Assembly (NCBI RefSeq): GCF_030380815.1
Contig: NZ_JAUDUY010000013.1
Location: 1-63,429, forward strand
Origin: Robiginitalea aurantiaca
GTDB lineage: Bacteria; Bacteroidota; Bacteroidia; Flavobacteriales; Flavobacteriaceae
Length of the DNA stretch: 63,429 nucleotides
Direction of reading: 5' to 3'
Below the pieces are notes generated by a model. The model searched no databases, was not told the DNA's origin, and worked only from the letters and a program-made list of their open reading frames with translations. This document shows, piece by piece, positions 16,050 through 25,488 of this stretch (position 1 is the stretch's first letter; each line of letters opens with the position of its first letter). The translations under genes were made by a program, and so were the position numbers.

Positions 16050-16678
16050 GACTTGACTTTTCGGGTCTGTATGACGTTAATAATGAGTAGCCAGCCCGCA
16101 AGGGTAAAAAAACCTCCTGCCGGTAAGATCATGACAATCCAATTCTGAAAACCCTCGGGAAAAAGGGCCCATTCAAAAATGGAGCCATTGCCGAGTATTT
16201 CCCGCACTGCCCCCAGACAAAAAAGGGCGAACGTAAAACCTGCCCCCATGCCCAGGGCATCGAGCGTAGATTTCCACACTGTGTTTTTAGAGGCAAAAGC
16301 CTCTGCCCGGCTTAATATCAGGCAATTCACCACAATGAGTGAGATGAATGCCCCCAGACTCTTATAGAGTTCCACGCTGATGGCCTGGATGGCATAATCG
16401 GTCACGGTCACAAAGGTGGCGATGATGAGAATGTAGGAGGCGATGCGCACCTGTTTGGGGATAAAATCACGTAGCAGGGACACCAGGATATTGGACATCA
16501 ATAAGACAAAAGCCGTGGCTAATCCCATGGCGAGCGCATTTTCCGCCGTGTTGGAGACAGCCAGAACAGGACACATACCTAAGACCTGGACAAATACGGG
16601 ATTCTCCCGCCACAGGCCTTTGATGAACTCATCGGTAGTGGTCGCCTTAGGAACGGATGAAGTGGTTTCCCTACTCAT
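16046..16678 (-). CDS. rnfE: Electron transport complex subunit RnfE
   Basis: I chose the ATG at 16678 because it overlaps the rnfG stop codon (ATGAGTAG) and avoids a longer overlap; a start at 16699 is possible. The 210-residue protein is an RnfE/NqrD-type six-helix membrane subunit. GLWRENPVFVQVLGMCPVLA (C36) and IVVNCLILSR (C119) carry the two conserved cluster cysteines. It pairs with RnfA in antiparallel topology to form the central electron and ion path. The first 17 residues are Ser/Thr-rich and unlike the compact start of most RnfE proteins. Confidence 0.94.
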   Translation of the reverse strand: MSRETTSSVPKATTTDEFIKGLWRENPVFVQVLGMCPVLAVSNTAENALAMGLATAFVLLMSNILVSLLRDFIPKQVRIASYILIIATFVTVTDYAIQAISVELYKSLGAFISLIVVNCLILSRAEAFASKNTVWKSTLDALGMGAGFTFALFCLGAVREILGNGSIFEWALFPEGFQNWIVMILPAGGFFTLAGWLLIINVIQTRKVKS

Positions 16679-17384
16679 TGCTTTCTGCTTGTTTTTCAAG
16701 GGGTTTGGCCCCGTCCATTTTCAAGGAATGCCTCCGGAGTACAGGAACAACCTCTGTTGTACTTGACCCGATAATGTTTCCTATAGCCCGGGAAGAAATG
16801 GTGGCCCCCGTTATTCCGTCAATCTCCCAGGCGTTCTGTTTTTCCCCTTGCTTAACGGTAATGACTTTATTCCTGAGCAGTCCCTCTGAGGTTACCCGGA
16901 CATCCAGGGCCTTAAAATTTTCGAGAAATCGCTCCTCCTTTTCAATCTTGTCTCCAAGTCCCGGGGTTTCTTTACTTTCCAAAACCTGAAACCCGATGAG
17001 TACTTGTTCCTTTGGATTGTACCCATAGAGAATCCTGATAAGATCTGCATACCCTTGTCCGGAAGCCTCCACGGCATAACCAACGAGCTTTTCATCTTTA
17101 TCATATCCGGCATAGAGGGTATACTCCGGGGTATCTCCCTTCGCTATTTCGATTATTTTCCCTTGAGAATTGATGCCAAAGCTCCTGGTGCTTTCCGTTC
17201 CGGGGAGTACATTGAAAACCGCTTTTTCAAGGGCCTCGGCCTTTAATTTTTCTACACGAGGCAGCGTTAATTCGAAAGCGGAAACGATTAGAAAAGCACT
17301 TAGGATGCCAATACCCAACATGGCCCGAAGCATCTTCGCGCTACTGGTCCCTTCTTGTTTTGGAGTATGAGCCGTTGTCCTCAT
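16671..17384 (-). CDS. rnfG: Electron transport complex subunit RnfG
   Basis: The 237-residue protein has one membrane helix (about 19-39) and a periplasmic FMN-binding domain. GITGATISSRA places the FMN-linked threonine at about T195, matching the [DS]GAT[ST] motif to which ApbE attaches FMN covalently. An ETPGLGDKI segment (about 139-147), conserved in RnfG/NqrC, is present. Its start overlaps the rnfD stop and its stop overlaps the rnfE start. No apbE gene is in the window, so the flavin transferase must be encoded elsewhere. Confidence 0.94.
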   Translation of the reverse strand: MRTTAHTPKQEGTSSAKMLRAMLGIGILSAFLIVSAFELTLPRVEKLKAEALEKAVFNVLPGTESTRSFGINSQGKIIEIAKGDTPEYTLYAGYDKDEKLVGYAVEASGQGYADLIRILYGYNPKEQVLIGFQVLESKETPGLGDKIEKEERFLENFKALDVRVTSEGLLRNKVITVKQGEKQNAWEIDGITGATISSRAIGNIIGSSTTEVVPVLRRHSLKMDGAKPLEKQAESNE

Positions 17385-18400
17385 ATCGCTTTAACTTTTC
17401 TCTGGGTTCCATAGACCCGATTTCGAATCACCGTATCGATATGGGGCGAAATGGCATTAGCCAGCAAAATGGAGTACATGACCCCTTCCGGCAAACCGCT
17501 CCAGATACGAATCACTATGGTTAAAATACCGATAATACCTCCATAGACCCACAAGCCCATCGGCGTAATGGGTGAGGAGACCATATCTGTAGCCATAAAA
17601 ACTGCGCCGAGCATCAGCCCCCCTGAAAACAACATAAAAAATGGAGAGGGGTACACCTGGCTATTGATGAGATATAATAAACCGCTCAGCAAAAACGCAC
17701 TTACCAGTACGGCTACCGGAATCCGCCAACTCATCATGTTGCGGGCGATCAAATAAAGCCCGCCCAATGCGATGAGGACGGCACAGGTTTCGCCGGCAGA
17801 ACCGCTGATCTGGCCAAAGGCCAATTCCGCAGTGGAGGTAGTAATGCCGTCAAACTTAAAAGCCGACAGGGGGGTAGCCCCTGAAATGGCATCAAATTGG
17901 GGCTGCATAAAGGGCCAGGTAAAGACCGACCCTGAAACCGTGGTAAAGCGATCGGCCAGAAAAGCGGGATGCCATGTTGTAATGGCCACCGGGAAGGCTG
18001 CCTGTAAAACCGCCCGCCCCACAAGGGCTGGATTAAAAACATTATAACCAAGCCCGCCAAAAACATACTTGCCGAGTGCAATTCCGATGACCCCGCCCAC
18101 GAAAGCCATCCATAAAGGAAAAATGGGGGGAAGGGTGAGGCCCAGCAACAATCCCGTAATCAGGGCGGAGTAATCCTGTACAGTCGTTTCTTTTTTGGAA
18201 AGTTTACACAAAACATGCTCCGTCATAACACAGGCCAGTGTTGCAGTAGCGATGACCAATAGGGCATTCCAGCCAAATGAATACACTGAGAAGCCTACCA
18301 CAGGCAGCAGGGCCCAGACCACATTTTTCATAATGTCGTCGGTACTTCGCCCTTTATATATATGGGGCGAGGAGCTGATATCCAGTGTTTTTTTAAACAT
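17381..18400 (-). CDS. rnfD: Electron transport complex subunit RnfD
   Basis: The frame is open further upstream, but I start at the ATG at 18400 (MFKKTLDISSSPHIYKG). That begins like other RnfD proteins, and ATGTTTAA overlaps the rnfC stop. The 339-residue protein has about ten membrane helices and the flavinylation motif AISGATPLSAFK with FMN threonine at about T176. NPALVGRAVLQAAFP is also conserved in the NqrB/RnfD family. It is the large ion-translocating membrane subunit. The flanking genes rnfC and rnfG overlap it, so all three are probably translated as a unit. Confidence 0.94.
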   Translation of the reverse strand: MFKKTLDISSSPHIYKGRSTDDIMKNVVWALLPVVGFSVYSFGWNALLVIATATLACVMTEHVLCKLSKKETTVQDYSALITGLLLGLTLPPIFPLWMAFVGGVIGIALGKYVFGGLGYNVFNPALVGRAVLQAAFPVAITTWHPAFLADRFTTVSGSVFTWPFMQPQFDAISGATPLSAFKFDGITTSTAELAFGQISGSAGETCAVLIALGGLYLIARNMMSWRIPVAVLVSAFLLSGLLYLINSQVYPSPFFMLFSGGLMLGAVFMATDMVSSPITPMGLWVYGGIIGILTIVIRIWSGLPEGVMYSILLANAISPHIDTVIRNRVYGTQRKVKAI

Positions 18401-19751
18401 TGACTTCTTCCTTTTTTTCCGCTTGCCGTTTTCGTACAACCCGTTTGGCCAGCCGGAAATACTGAACCAGGGGAATATGGGAGGGGCATACATAGGTGCA
18501 TGAACCGCATTCAAAACAGTCCATTAAATGAAAATCCCGGGCCATTTCATCATAGGCCTCAAATTTTGCCAGAACACCCAGTTTGGATGGGTTGAGCAAA
18601 ATGGGACAGGCATCCAGGCAGGCTCCACATTTAATGCAGGGATAGATTTTATCGGATGCCCCTACATCTTTCCCGGTAAAGACCAGAATACCCGAGGTTC
18701 CCTTTACTATGGAAATATCCAGGTTGGAAACGGCCACCCCCATCATGGGGCCACCCATATACACCTCTTTGATATCTTCATCTACTCCCACGTGTTCCAG
18801 GACGAATCGCAAAGGCGTGCCCACCGGAATACGGTAATTGCCTTTCTTTTTAACGCCGGGGCCGGCAATGGTAATGACGCGTTCCTGTATACCGCGACCG
18901 TGGGGCAGTAATCGCCCAATCTCTGCGGTTGTGGCGATGTTTACAACCACCACACCCACTTCAATGGGAAACCCCTGGGAAGGAACTTCTTTTTGGAGCA
19001 GGGAAGTGACCAGCATTTTCTCCGCTCCCTGAGGATATTTTACCGGAAGCACTTTAATGGATACCGGCAAGTTTTCAGGTATGTGCCGGCCCAGGTGATC
19101 GGCCGCATCCTGCTTATTGGCTTCAATGCCAATAATGGCTTTTTCTGCCCCTGTAGCCTTCAGCAAATACTTAATCCCCATAAAAATGTCGCTTTCCTGT
19201 TCCAGCATGACCCGGTGGTCGGTCGTCAGATAGGGTTCGCATTCAATGCCATTAATGATTAAAGTTTCACATTTTTTCCCTTCGGGCACCTTTAATTTCA
19301 CATGGGTTGGAAAGGCCGCCCCACCTAGGCCAACAATCCCCGCATCCTGGATTCCCTGTAGAATTTCTTCGGCCGATGCATTGTCGGGATCTATGGGTTT
19401 TCCTTCGAGTACTTCCTGTGTGGAAAAAGGGAATGTTTCAAGATAGATCCCCGGAGACATTTTTCCGGAAATGGTCGGAACATTGCCGATTTTTCGAATA
19501 ATACCGGAAACCGGTGCATGCATGGGGACAGAAAGGTATCCTACAGCTTTAGCCAATAAGGCTCCGCGAAGCACTTCCTGCCCTTCGCGAACCACGATTT
19601 CTGATGGGGTGCCGATGTGCTGCGCCATCGGTAAAATAATGACTGGCGGAAAGGGAAACTGCCGGATGGGCAGTCCCCTTGTTTCGTCCTTACTTTCCGG
19701 GGGATGAATACCGTTTTTAAAGGTGTTCTTATGAAAATTGAAAAGCGCCAT
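18393..19751 (-). CDS. rnfC: Electron transport complex subunit RnfC
   Basis: The start ATG at 19751 (MALFNFHKNTFKNGIHPPE) comes 14 bp after the oxidoreductase stop; upstream codons look unlike the family. The 452-residue protein has an N-terminal biotinyl-like sandwich, GLGGAAFPTHVKLKVP (about 141-156) in the NADH/FMN-binding domain homologous to NuoF, and two [4Fe-4S] motifs, CIKCGACLDACP (C372-C382) and CFECGSCTYVCP (C412-C422). It is the peripheral subunit that exchanges electrons with NAD(H). It ends soon after the last motif, without the long repetitive tail found in proteobacterial RnfC. Confidence 0.95.
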   Translation of the reverse strand: MALFNFHKNTFKNGIHPPESKDETRGLPIRQFPFPPVIILPMAQHIGTPSEIVVREGQEVLRGALLAKAVGYLSVPMHAPVSGIIRKIGNVPTISGKMSPGIYLETFPFSTQEVLEGKPIDPDNASAEEILQGIQDAGIVGLGGAAFPTHVKLKVPEGKKCETLIINGIECEPYLTTDHRVMLEQESDIFMGIKYLLKATGAEKAIIGIEANKQDAADHLGRHIPENLPVSIKVLPVKYPQGAEKMLVTSLLQKEVPSQGFPIEVGVVVVNIATTAEIGRLLPHGRGIQERVITIAGPGVKKKGNYRIPVGTPLRFVLEHVGVDEDIKEVYMGGPMMGVAVSNLDISIVKGTSGILVFTGKDVGASDKIYPCIKCGACLDACPILLNPSKLGVLAKFEAYDEMARDFHLMDCFECGSCTYVCPSHIPLVQYFRLAKRVVRKRQAEKKEEVNV

Positions 19752-19764
19752 TACACCTTTTGCA

Positions 19765-22700
19765 TTAATTGTATTTCTCACCACGCAGGATCCATTTTTC
19801 AATGTCTTTTGCAGCTCTGTCTGCAGGTAATCCGGGGTGAATTACGCCCGCCGTACATTTTTCCGCGGCTTTAACCAGGTCCTGATAAGGTCCGCCTTTA
19901 GGACTTTTTATGTATGCCTTGTTGTTTTCATTGTAAGCAAAAACATTTGGGTTAAGTCGGATACATTCATCACAAGAGGTACATTCCTCTGTTTCCAGCC
20001 ATGGGGCCAAATAGTCGCCATCAGCGGGCTTTTCTTCGACTAATACATCGGCTGTGGCGGGTTTGCCCGTAGCCATATGTACAAAATCATTTCCATTGCC
20101 CCCTGCCATTTGCATAAGACCCTGTGCAATATTTCCGACGACTTCATTTCTGATTTTTTCTTCCAGGTTTTCCTCCTCTGGTTTTGGTTCTGCATCTGCC
20201 AGGTCGCGCAGCAACAACCAGAAGTCCCGTCTTTCTTCACAAGAGTCCACAATGGGTTTCGCAACGAGTACCCGATTGAGTTTTTGATTTCTGTCTACAA
20301 CCCAGATGTAGGGGAATTTCCCTTCCCGCTCGCTTTGTTCCAGTTCCAGGAAGTCTGCCAACAGCATCATATTATCATTCCAGGCACTGGCAGGAACTTT
20401 CCTGAAGTGTTTCCTGAATCGAGCTTCCGTCAGGGCAAAGTCTGCAAAAGTCATCGGTAATGACATGGTGCGCTCTTGTCCATATTCGAGATATTTTAAG
20501 TCGTAGGTAGGCCATACCTGATCTATGGCGGGGTTCCCGGATAAATCCAGGGCCTCCCGGACTTTTATTCCGTGATCCGGATTGTACCTGAACACGGGAT
20601 AGGCTCTTGACTCAACGGCGAGTTTTGCCTGGTGTACCCCCAGATCGTCTCCCACACCGTGTTCGGGTTGGCAGGTCGTATAGAGATTGAAAAGGGCAGG
20701 ACGTTTGGTCATCAAACCATCGATAAAGCCTTCAATCATTTGACTGGTATTGGCCAGCGTCCCCTGCATGACGTAGGTGTTTCTATGGGCCATGGCAATA
20801 AGACCGATCTCTTTTCGGGGTTCCCCCTTGCCCTTCCATACTTTTCCATATTGGGCCATATCTGAAATCTGACCGATAAACCCGGAAGTACACGCCTGAC
20901 CTCCTGTATTGGAATAGACCTGCGTATCTACAACGATTACTTTAATCGGTTTACCGGAAGCCATCATCCTGGAAAGGTTCTGGAAACCAATATCATACAT
21001 GGCACCATCCCCACCCAAACTCACTACGGGTGGGCAAAGCAGCCATTCTTTATCGGTAAACTGCTGCCAGTTGAAGTAGGTGAAATAGTCATCGTGTGTA
21101 CTGGGATCGTATTTCCCTTCAAGTTCCAGTTCCGCCTTTCGAATGGCTTTAAAACCTTCGGCCATTTTCGACATATGCCCTTCAAAAATTCCCATCGCCA
21201 TCGATGTGGAATCCTGGAATAAGTGGTTCGCCCATGGGAACGGATATGGATTAAAGGGCCAGGTGCTCCCCCATACGGAGGTACAACCGGTGGCATTTAG
21301 CATACCCATATTGGAGCGACCCTTACCCGTAGTGCCCTTGGCGTATTTCCATTTTAATTTTTTCAACTGAGCGAGCAGCTGGGTAATCTGCCGCAGCCAT
21401 TCCTGGTCAATCGGTTCTCCGCCGTGCTCAGATTCCAGCCTGCGTGTGATTTCAGCCATGGTTAAATCCGAGTCCTGCATTTCCGTGACAATGCGCGACA
21501 TGGTATCCGAATCGCTCAAATCGATCCGATTCATGAGTTTCTCCTGAATATGTTTTTCCAGTTTGGCGGTTAGTTCTTCCAGATAGGCCACGTGTTTTTC
21601 AATACGCGGCTGCATCAGGGACTCCACAGTGGCAATAAACAAATGCACTACGGATTTTTCAGAACAACCCAGACAAGCCCCGTCACCGCTGGCGAAATTC
21701 AGGTATGCGTCCTTATTCAGGAGCATGGTCTCCAGGGGTCCGATCTTCTCCTCGAGATCATCGATGCGATTGAATTTTGGGGGCGTGTTGGGTAAGTCCA
21801 TCCACAGATCCCATTCTTTGTTCAATTTGACAATAGAACCTTCGGTTTGGGGGATCTTAATCAGGGCATTGTCGTTACAGACTTGCACACATTCCATACA
21901 TCCCTTACACGTATTCGGATTGATGGTTATGCTGAATAACCCCCCGCTGTTTTTTTCTTTTTTCTCATGCAGGTCAAAATAGGGGCGGGTCAGGGCGAAG
22001 TTAAAATCCCCTAATTCTTCTTTAAACCACTCAAATTCAGTGGCCAGTTCTTTACCCTGATCGGAGTCTGCGATGGTCTTATCAATGGCATGTTGAATAT
22101 AATCGTTGACCGTTGCTCCATTTTTTGAAGCTGTAAACAGACTACGTACATGGCCCTCCATTTTGCGCACGGCCTTGGGTAAGTGCTCCAGTTTTCCGTG
22201 ATTTTTTTTCACGCGGTTTACCAGGGTGTCGAAAACATCGGACACCTCACTGACAAGTCCGGGTATGGCAGTATCGGGACAAACGGTGTAGCAGTCCCCA
22301 CAGGCGGTACAGTTGTTGGGAATCCACTCGGGATGTTCAAATCGGATACCGGTCATATCCCGGAAGGTGGAAGAAAGCGCCGGCATGACACTCAAACCTA
22401 TAAAAGGATCCGTAAGGTTGTCATTACCCATACCCCTCAAATAGAAATTGCCGGTTTGTTCCCAGAAGCGATGGATATCACTCAACTGTGACTCACTCTG
22501 TGGCATTTCTTTCATCATTTTTGGAATGGGGAGCTGCGCCAGGCCGTTACTTCCGGCCTTGTCCTTAGTTCCATCTCCCAGTACCTTGTGCTTGATTTCA
22601 TAAACTTCGTCAAAGCCGCGTTTTACCACGCGCATATTATCGTCAACCACCCTTTGCCCCTTAGATCCAAATTTGTGCTGCAATTGTGCTTCAATGGCTT

Positions 22701-24723
22701 TTAGTAATTTTTCTTCTGTCAATCCGGATTTCTCCATCAGGGGAGAAGCCGCGAAAAATGCGCCCTGGAAGGCGATTCCCTGCATGCGTAACTGCAATTC
22801 GGGATCGGTGGCCTCTTCCCGGGCAATCTTAAACCCATCGATATAGAACACATGGATATCTTTATCGATAATCACTTTCTGGTACTGCTGAGGAATTTCT
22901 GCCCATACCTCCTCAGGTGAGTTTTTATCACTCTGAACGATGAAATTCCCTCCTTTTTTGAGCCCTGCCAGGGCGTTGGTATGTTTAAATACATTGGGGT
23001 CCGGAGATAATACAACATCCACAAAGTAGTATTCGCAATTAATTCGAATGGGCTCGGAAGAAGCTGCGAGATAATACGTGGTGGGCTGTCCTTTTTTCTC
23101 CGATCCGTATTTTGGATTCGCTTTGATGTTATATCCTAACAGCTCGTACAGGGTCATCGCCAGGTTTTTACCTGTGGTTATGGCCCCCCATCCCCCTACG
23201 GAGTGGAAGCGTATGGTGACCGCGTCCTTGGGCATGAGATTCGGGTTTTCGGATCCCCGAACGGACAAACCCTTCACATTGGGGTAGGAATCCACAATGG
23301 TTTCCTGATAGGCCTTTTGCTTGGGTGAGTGCGGGATTTCACGAATAAAATCGATAGAGAGGTAGAAGTTTTTTTTATGTGTTCCATCGGGCAACATATT
23401 TTCGATGGCCCCGATGATTCCCTCTGGTTGTAAGTCGCGGCTTCCCATTCCGAAAGACCCGGAGTAAATGGCCGGCATCTCGGAGATGGAATACGCAGTC
23501 AATTCCGGATATGGACGGTGTTTTGAATTCATGCCATTCTCAATACACTTGTTCAAGACCGAGCGCACTTCCCGAGTGATTGGAGAATCTACGGCCAGGG
23601 GCTGATCGAGTCGTTCCAATACGGTGACGGCCTTTTTCCCTTTTAATATTTCTCCAAGCATGTCCGCCGGAAAGGGTCGGAACATCACCAGGTCGACCAC
23701 CCCTACCTTTATTCCGCGGGTTTCTCTCAGGTAATCCACAACTACTTCGGCACTGGGGACCAGGCTCCCCTGTCCCAGAATAAGGTATTCTGCATCCTCT
23801 GCCCTGTAAGTCATCACGCGCTTATAGCGCCTGCCGGTGAGTTGATGATACTCTTCAAATGCCCGATCCGCCAGGTCCTGAATATGATCAAAGAAAAATG
23901 GACGCTGTGCGGCAACACTCTGCATATAAGAGTCCTGGTTTTGTACAATACCTGCCATCACGGGGTTATCCACATCCCACAATTCCGGGATCCGACGGCG
24001 GGTTTCCCCGTAGATAATTTGTTGAGCCGGGGTTGGGGTCTTAATAATGTCGTCAGGCCGTCCCAGATATTCTTTAATCAATTCGCGCTCAGGCAACAAG
24101 AACGATTCTATTAAATGGGTGGTTAAAAAGCCATCCTGGGCAATGATACCCGGAGTGAGTGCAAGTTCCGCAATGCGGTGTGAGATGATATTCAGGTCGG
24201 CTACATGCTGGGCATTCTTTGCAAACATTTGGAAAAACCCCGTATCGTCCACGGCGTGGTAATCATCGTGCCCGGCGTGTACATTTAAGGTGGATTTGGT
24301 CATGGCGCGCGAGCCGATATTCAAAACATACGTAAGGCGTTTTCCCACTGCCGCATAGAGGGACTCGTGCATATAGGCAATACCCTGACCCGATGAAAAA
24401 TTTGCAGCCCGCAAACCGGTCATCGATAGGCCGGCAGTAACGGCGGCTGCTGCGTGCTCTCCTTCCGGCTCAATGAAGATCAGCGGTTTGTCGGAAATGT
24501 TCAGATGCCCTTTGGCAGCCGCATCGGCCCAGAACTCTCCCATCTGGGTGGATGGGGTGATGGGGTATGCACCCGCGGCATCGGTGGATTCTCGTTCACA
24601 CATGATAACCGCTGAATTACCATCCATGGCAACAGGCTTCCCCGGATATTTGTATGATTTTGGATCTTTTGTGCCCTCGGCACTCTTGGGGAGGCCTATT
24701 TTTTCCAGAATTGACTTGCTCAT
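19765..24723 (-). CDS. Very large 2-oxoacid (pyruvate):ferredoxin oxidoreductase with C-terminal ferredoxin domain
   Basis: The 1652-residue protein has the single-chain PFOR/NifJ order. The pyrimidine-binding and core domains (GAYPITPSTQMGEF about 51-64, FSSGQGIAYMHESLY about 109-123) come first, then the transketolase-C-like domain (about 305-430) and the gamma domain (HSVGGWGAITTGKNLA about 507-522). Two 4Fe-4S motifs follow at C805-C815 and C939-C949, then the TPP domain (GACLGC about 1016, GGDGAMYDIG about 1237, SNTGGQA about 1271). Normal members are about 1170-1190 residues. Extra parts here are about 120 residues between the two Fe-S motifs, a helical insert about 1035-1130, and an end domain with CTSCDEC (C1581, C1584, C1587) and C1623, like a single-cluster ferredoxin. 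It would oxidise a 2-oxoacid plus CoA to acyl-CoA and CO2, reducing ferredoxin for Rnf. The exact substrate is unproven. Confidence 0.9.
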   Translation of the reverse strand: MSKSILEKIGLPKSAEGTKDPKSYKYPGKPVAMDGNSAVIMCERESTDAAGAYPITPSTQMGEFWADAAAKGHLNISDKPLIFIEPEGEHAAAAVTAGLSMTGLRAANFSSGQGIAYMHESLYAAVGKRLTYVLNIGSRAMTKSTLNVHAGHDDYHAVDDTGFFQMFAKNAQHVADLNIISHRIAELALTPGIIAQDGFLTTHLIESFLLPERELIKEYLGRPDDIIKTPTPAQQIIYGETRRRIPELWDVDNPVMAGIVQNQDSYMQSVAAQRPFFFDHIQDLADRAFEEYHQLTGRRYKRVMTYRAEDAEYLILGQGSLVPSAEVVVDYLRETRGIKVGVVDLVMFRPFPADMLGEILKGKKAVTVLERLDQPLAVDSPITREVRSVLNKCIENGMNSKHRPYPELTAYSISEMPAIYSGSFGMGSRDLQPEGIIGAIENMLPDGTHKKNFYLSIDFIREIPHSPKQKAYQETIVDSYPNVKGLSVRGSENPNLMPKDAVTIRFHSVGGWGAITTGKNLAMTLYELLGYNIKANPKYGSEKKGQPTTYYLAASSEPIRINCEYYFVDVVLSPDPNVFKHTNALAGLKKGGNFIVQSDKNSPEEVWAEIPQQYQKVIIDKDIHVFYIDGFKIAREEATDPELQLRMQGIAFQGAFFAASPLMEKSGLTEEKLLKAIEAQLQHKFGSKGQRVVDDNMRVVKRGFDEVYEIKHKVLGDGTKDKAGSNGLAQLPIPKMMKEMPQSESQLSDIHRFWEQTGNFYLRGMGNDNLTDPFIGLSVMPALSSTFRDMTGIRFEHPEWIPNNCTACGDCYTVCPDTAIPGLVSEVSDVFDTLVNRVKKNHGKLEHLPKAVRKMEGHVRSLFTASKNGATVNDYIQHAIDKTIADSDQGKELATEFEWFKEELGDFNFALTRPYFDLHEKKEKNSGGLFSITINPNTCKGCMECVQVCNDNALIKIPQTEGSIVKLNKEWDLWMDLPNTPPKFNRIDDLEEKIGPLETMLLNKDAYLNFASGDGACLGCSEKSVVHLFIATVESLMQPRIEKHVAYLEELTAKLEKHIQEKLMNRIDLSDSDTMSRIVTEMQDSDLTMAEITRRLESEHGGEPIDQEWLRQITQLLAQLKKLKWKYAKGTTGKGRSNMGMLNATGCTSVWGSTWPFNPYPFPWANHLFQDSTSMAMGIFEGHMSKMAEGFKAIRKAELELEGKYDPSTHDDYFTYFNWQQFTDKEWLLCPPVVSLGGDGAMYDIGFQNLSRMMASGKPIKVIVVDTQVYSNTGGQACTSGFIGQISDMAQYGKVWKGKGEPRKEIGLIAMAHRNTYVMQGTLANTSQMIEGFIDGLMTKRPALFNLYTTCQPEHGVGDDLGVHQAKLAVESRAYPVFRYNPDHGIKVREALDLSGNPAIDQVWPTYDLKYLEYGQERTMSLPMTFADFALTEARFRKHFRKVPASAWNDNMMLLADFLELEQSEREGKFPYIWVVDRNQKLNRVLVAKPIVDSCEERRDFWLLLRDLADAEPKPEEENLEEKIRNEVVGNIAQGLMQMAGGNGNDFVHMATGKPATADVLVEEKPADGDYLAPWLETEECTSCDECIRLNPNVFAYNENNKAYIKSPKGGPYQDLVKAAEKCTAGVIHPGLPADRAAKDIEKWILRGEKYN

Positions 24724-24767
24724 AATGGCGCGCTATTTAATGGTTTGATTTGTAGTTACCCTTCTAT

Positions 24768-25124
24768 TTATTTAATTACCAACTCTTTGGCCTGTTCGGC
24801 CAGGTCAATACAATTTTGCATCTGATCGAAAAGTGCGCTATACTCATCATCCTTGCTGAAGGTAATAGGGCTCAAATCCACACTGTTGAAAGTACCGTCG
24901 ATGGCCCGGCATTTTTTCAATAAGTCTTCCACAGTAGTCCCTTCCTCGAACTCCACAGAGTTCTGCAGTAGAAATCCTTCCAGATAATTCGATATGGAAT
25001 ACCGGGTACTTCTGCAAACCATAAAGGGTACGACATCTTCTGCAGGGCGGTTTAATTCGCTTTTTGCGGCTGCCAGGTGTTGATTGGCTTCCTCGAATTT
25101 GGCTTTGATTTGATTTGTGTCCAT
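24768..25124 (-). CDS. Small helical HEPN-like protein leading the oxidoreductase-rnf operon
   Basis: I start at the ATG at 25124 (MDTNQIKAKFEEANQHL); a TTG 6 bp upstream is the alternative. The 118-residue soluble protein is predicted all-helical. A first helix with FEEANQHLAAAKSEL is followed by CRSTRYSISNYLEGFLLQN, the position where HEPN domains have their second helix, then LLKKCRAID and a last helix with DLAEQAKELVIK. The R-x4-6-H motif of HEPN ribonucleases is absent, so nuclease activity is unlikely. It lies 44 bp upstream of the oxidoreductase gene in the same direction and is likely to be the first gene of the operon. It may be an accessory or regulatory protein of the oxidoreductase. 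The family assignment is tentative. Confidence 0.6.
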   Translation of the reverse strand: MDTNQIKAKFEEANQHLAAAKSELNRPAEDVVPFMVCRSTRYSISNYLEGFLLQNSVEFEEGTTVEDLLKKCRAIDGTFNSVDLSPITFSKDDEYSALFDQMQNCIDLAEQAKELVIK

Positions 25125-25488
25125 GCGCAATGATTTTTGTTATAGGATAGGTAATCGAAAGCATGCTTTACGAAAGATGGACTAAAAGTATCGAAACAAA
25201 CCCGCGTACTTTATGATTTTTATCAGTACACAGACAAATAGAAAAGTCTCATCGGACTTCTTCCTGCTTTAAAATAAAAGGGGAAGGGCAGGGCAGCGTA
25301 AAAACAGACAACACGAGATGTTGGGCAGACCGCAAGTTCGCGCTTTGCTCATGGCGTGCAGTTTTGTCTGACACACTTTTTTAAATTCCAGTTTGCAGGA
25401 AAAAGATCAGTCTAAGCCAACCGTATCGCGGTAGTCTGGGTCGTGAAGTCCCGGTTTCACCTGCCCGAGGTTCCCACAACGCTGGCCT
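25125..25488. other. Intergenic leader of the oxidoreductase-rnf operon
   Basis: No gene is seen in this stretch of about 360 bp. It should carry the operon promoter (minus strand). The motif CAGACAA occurs at 25231-25237 and 25305-25311 and in inverted form (TTGTCTG) at 25364-25370, which could be binding sites for a regulator or chance. A convincing TAnnTTTG box at the right spacing was not found. Confidence 0.4.
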
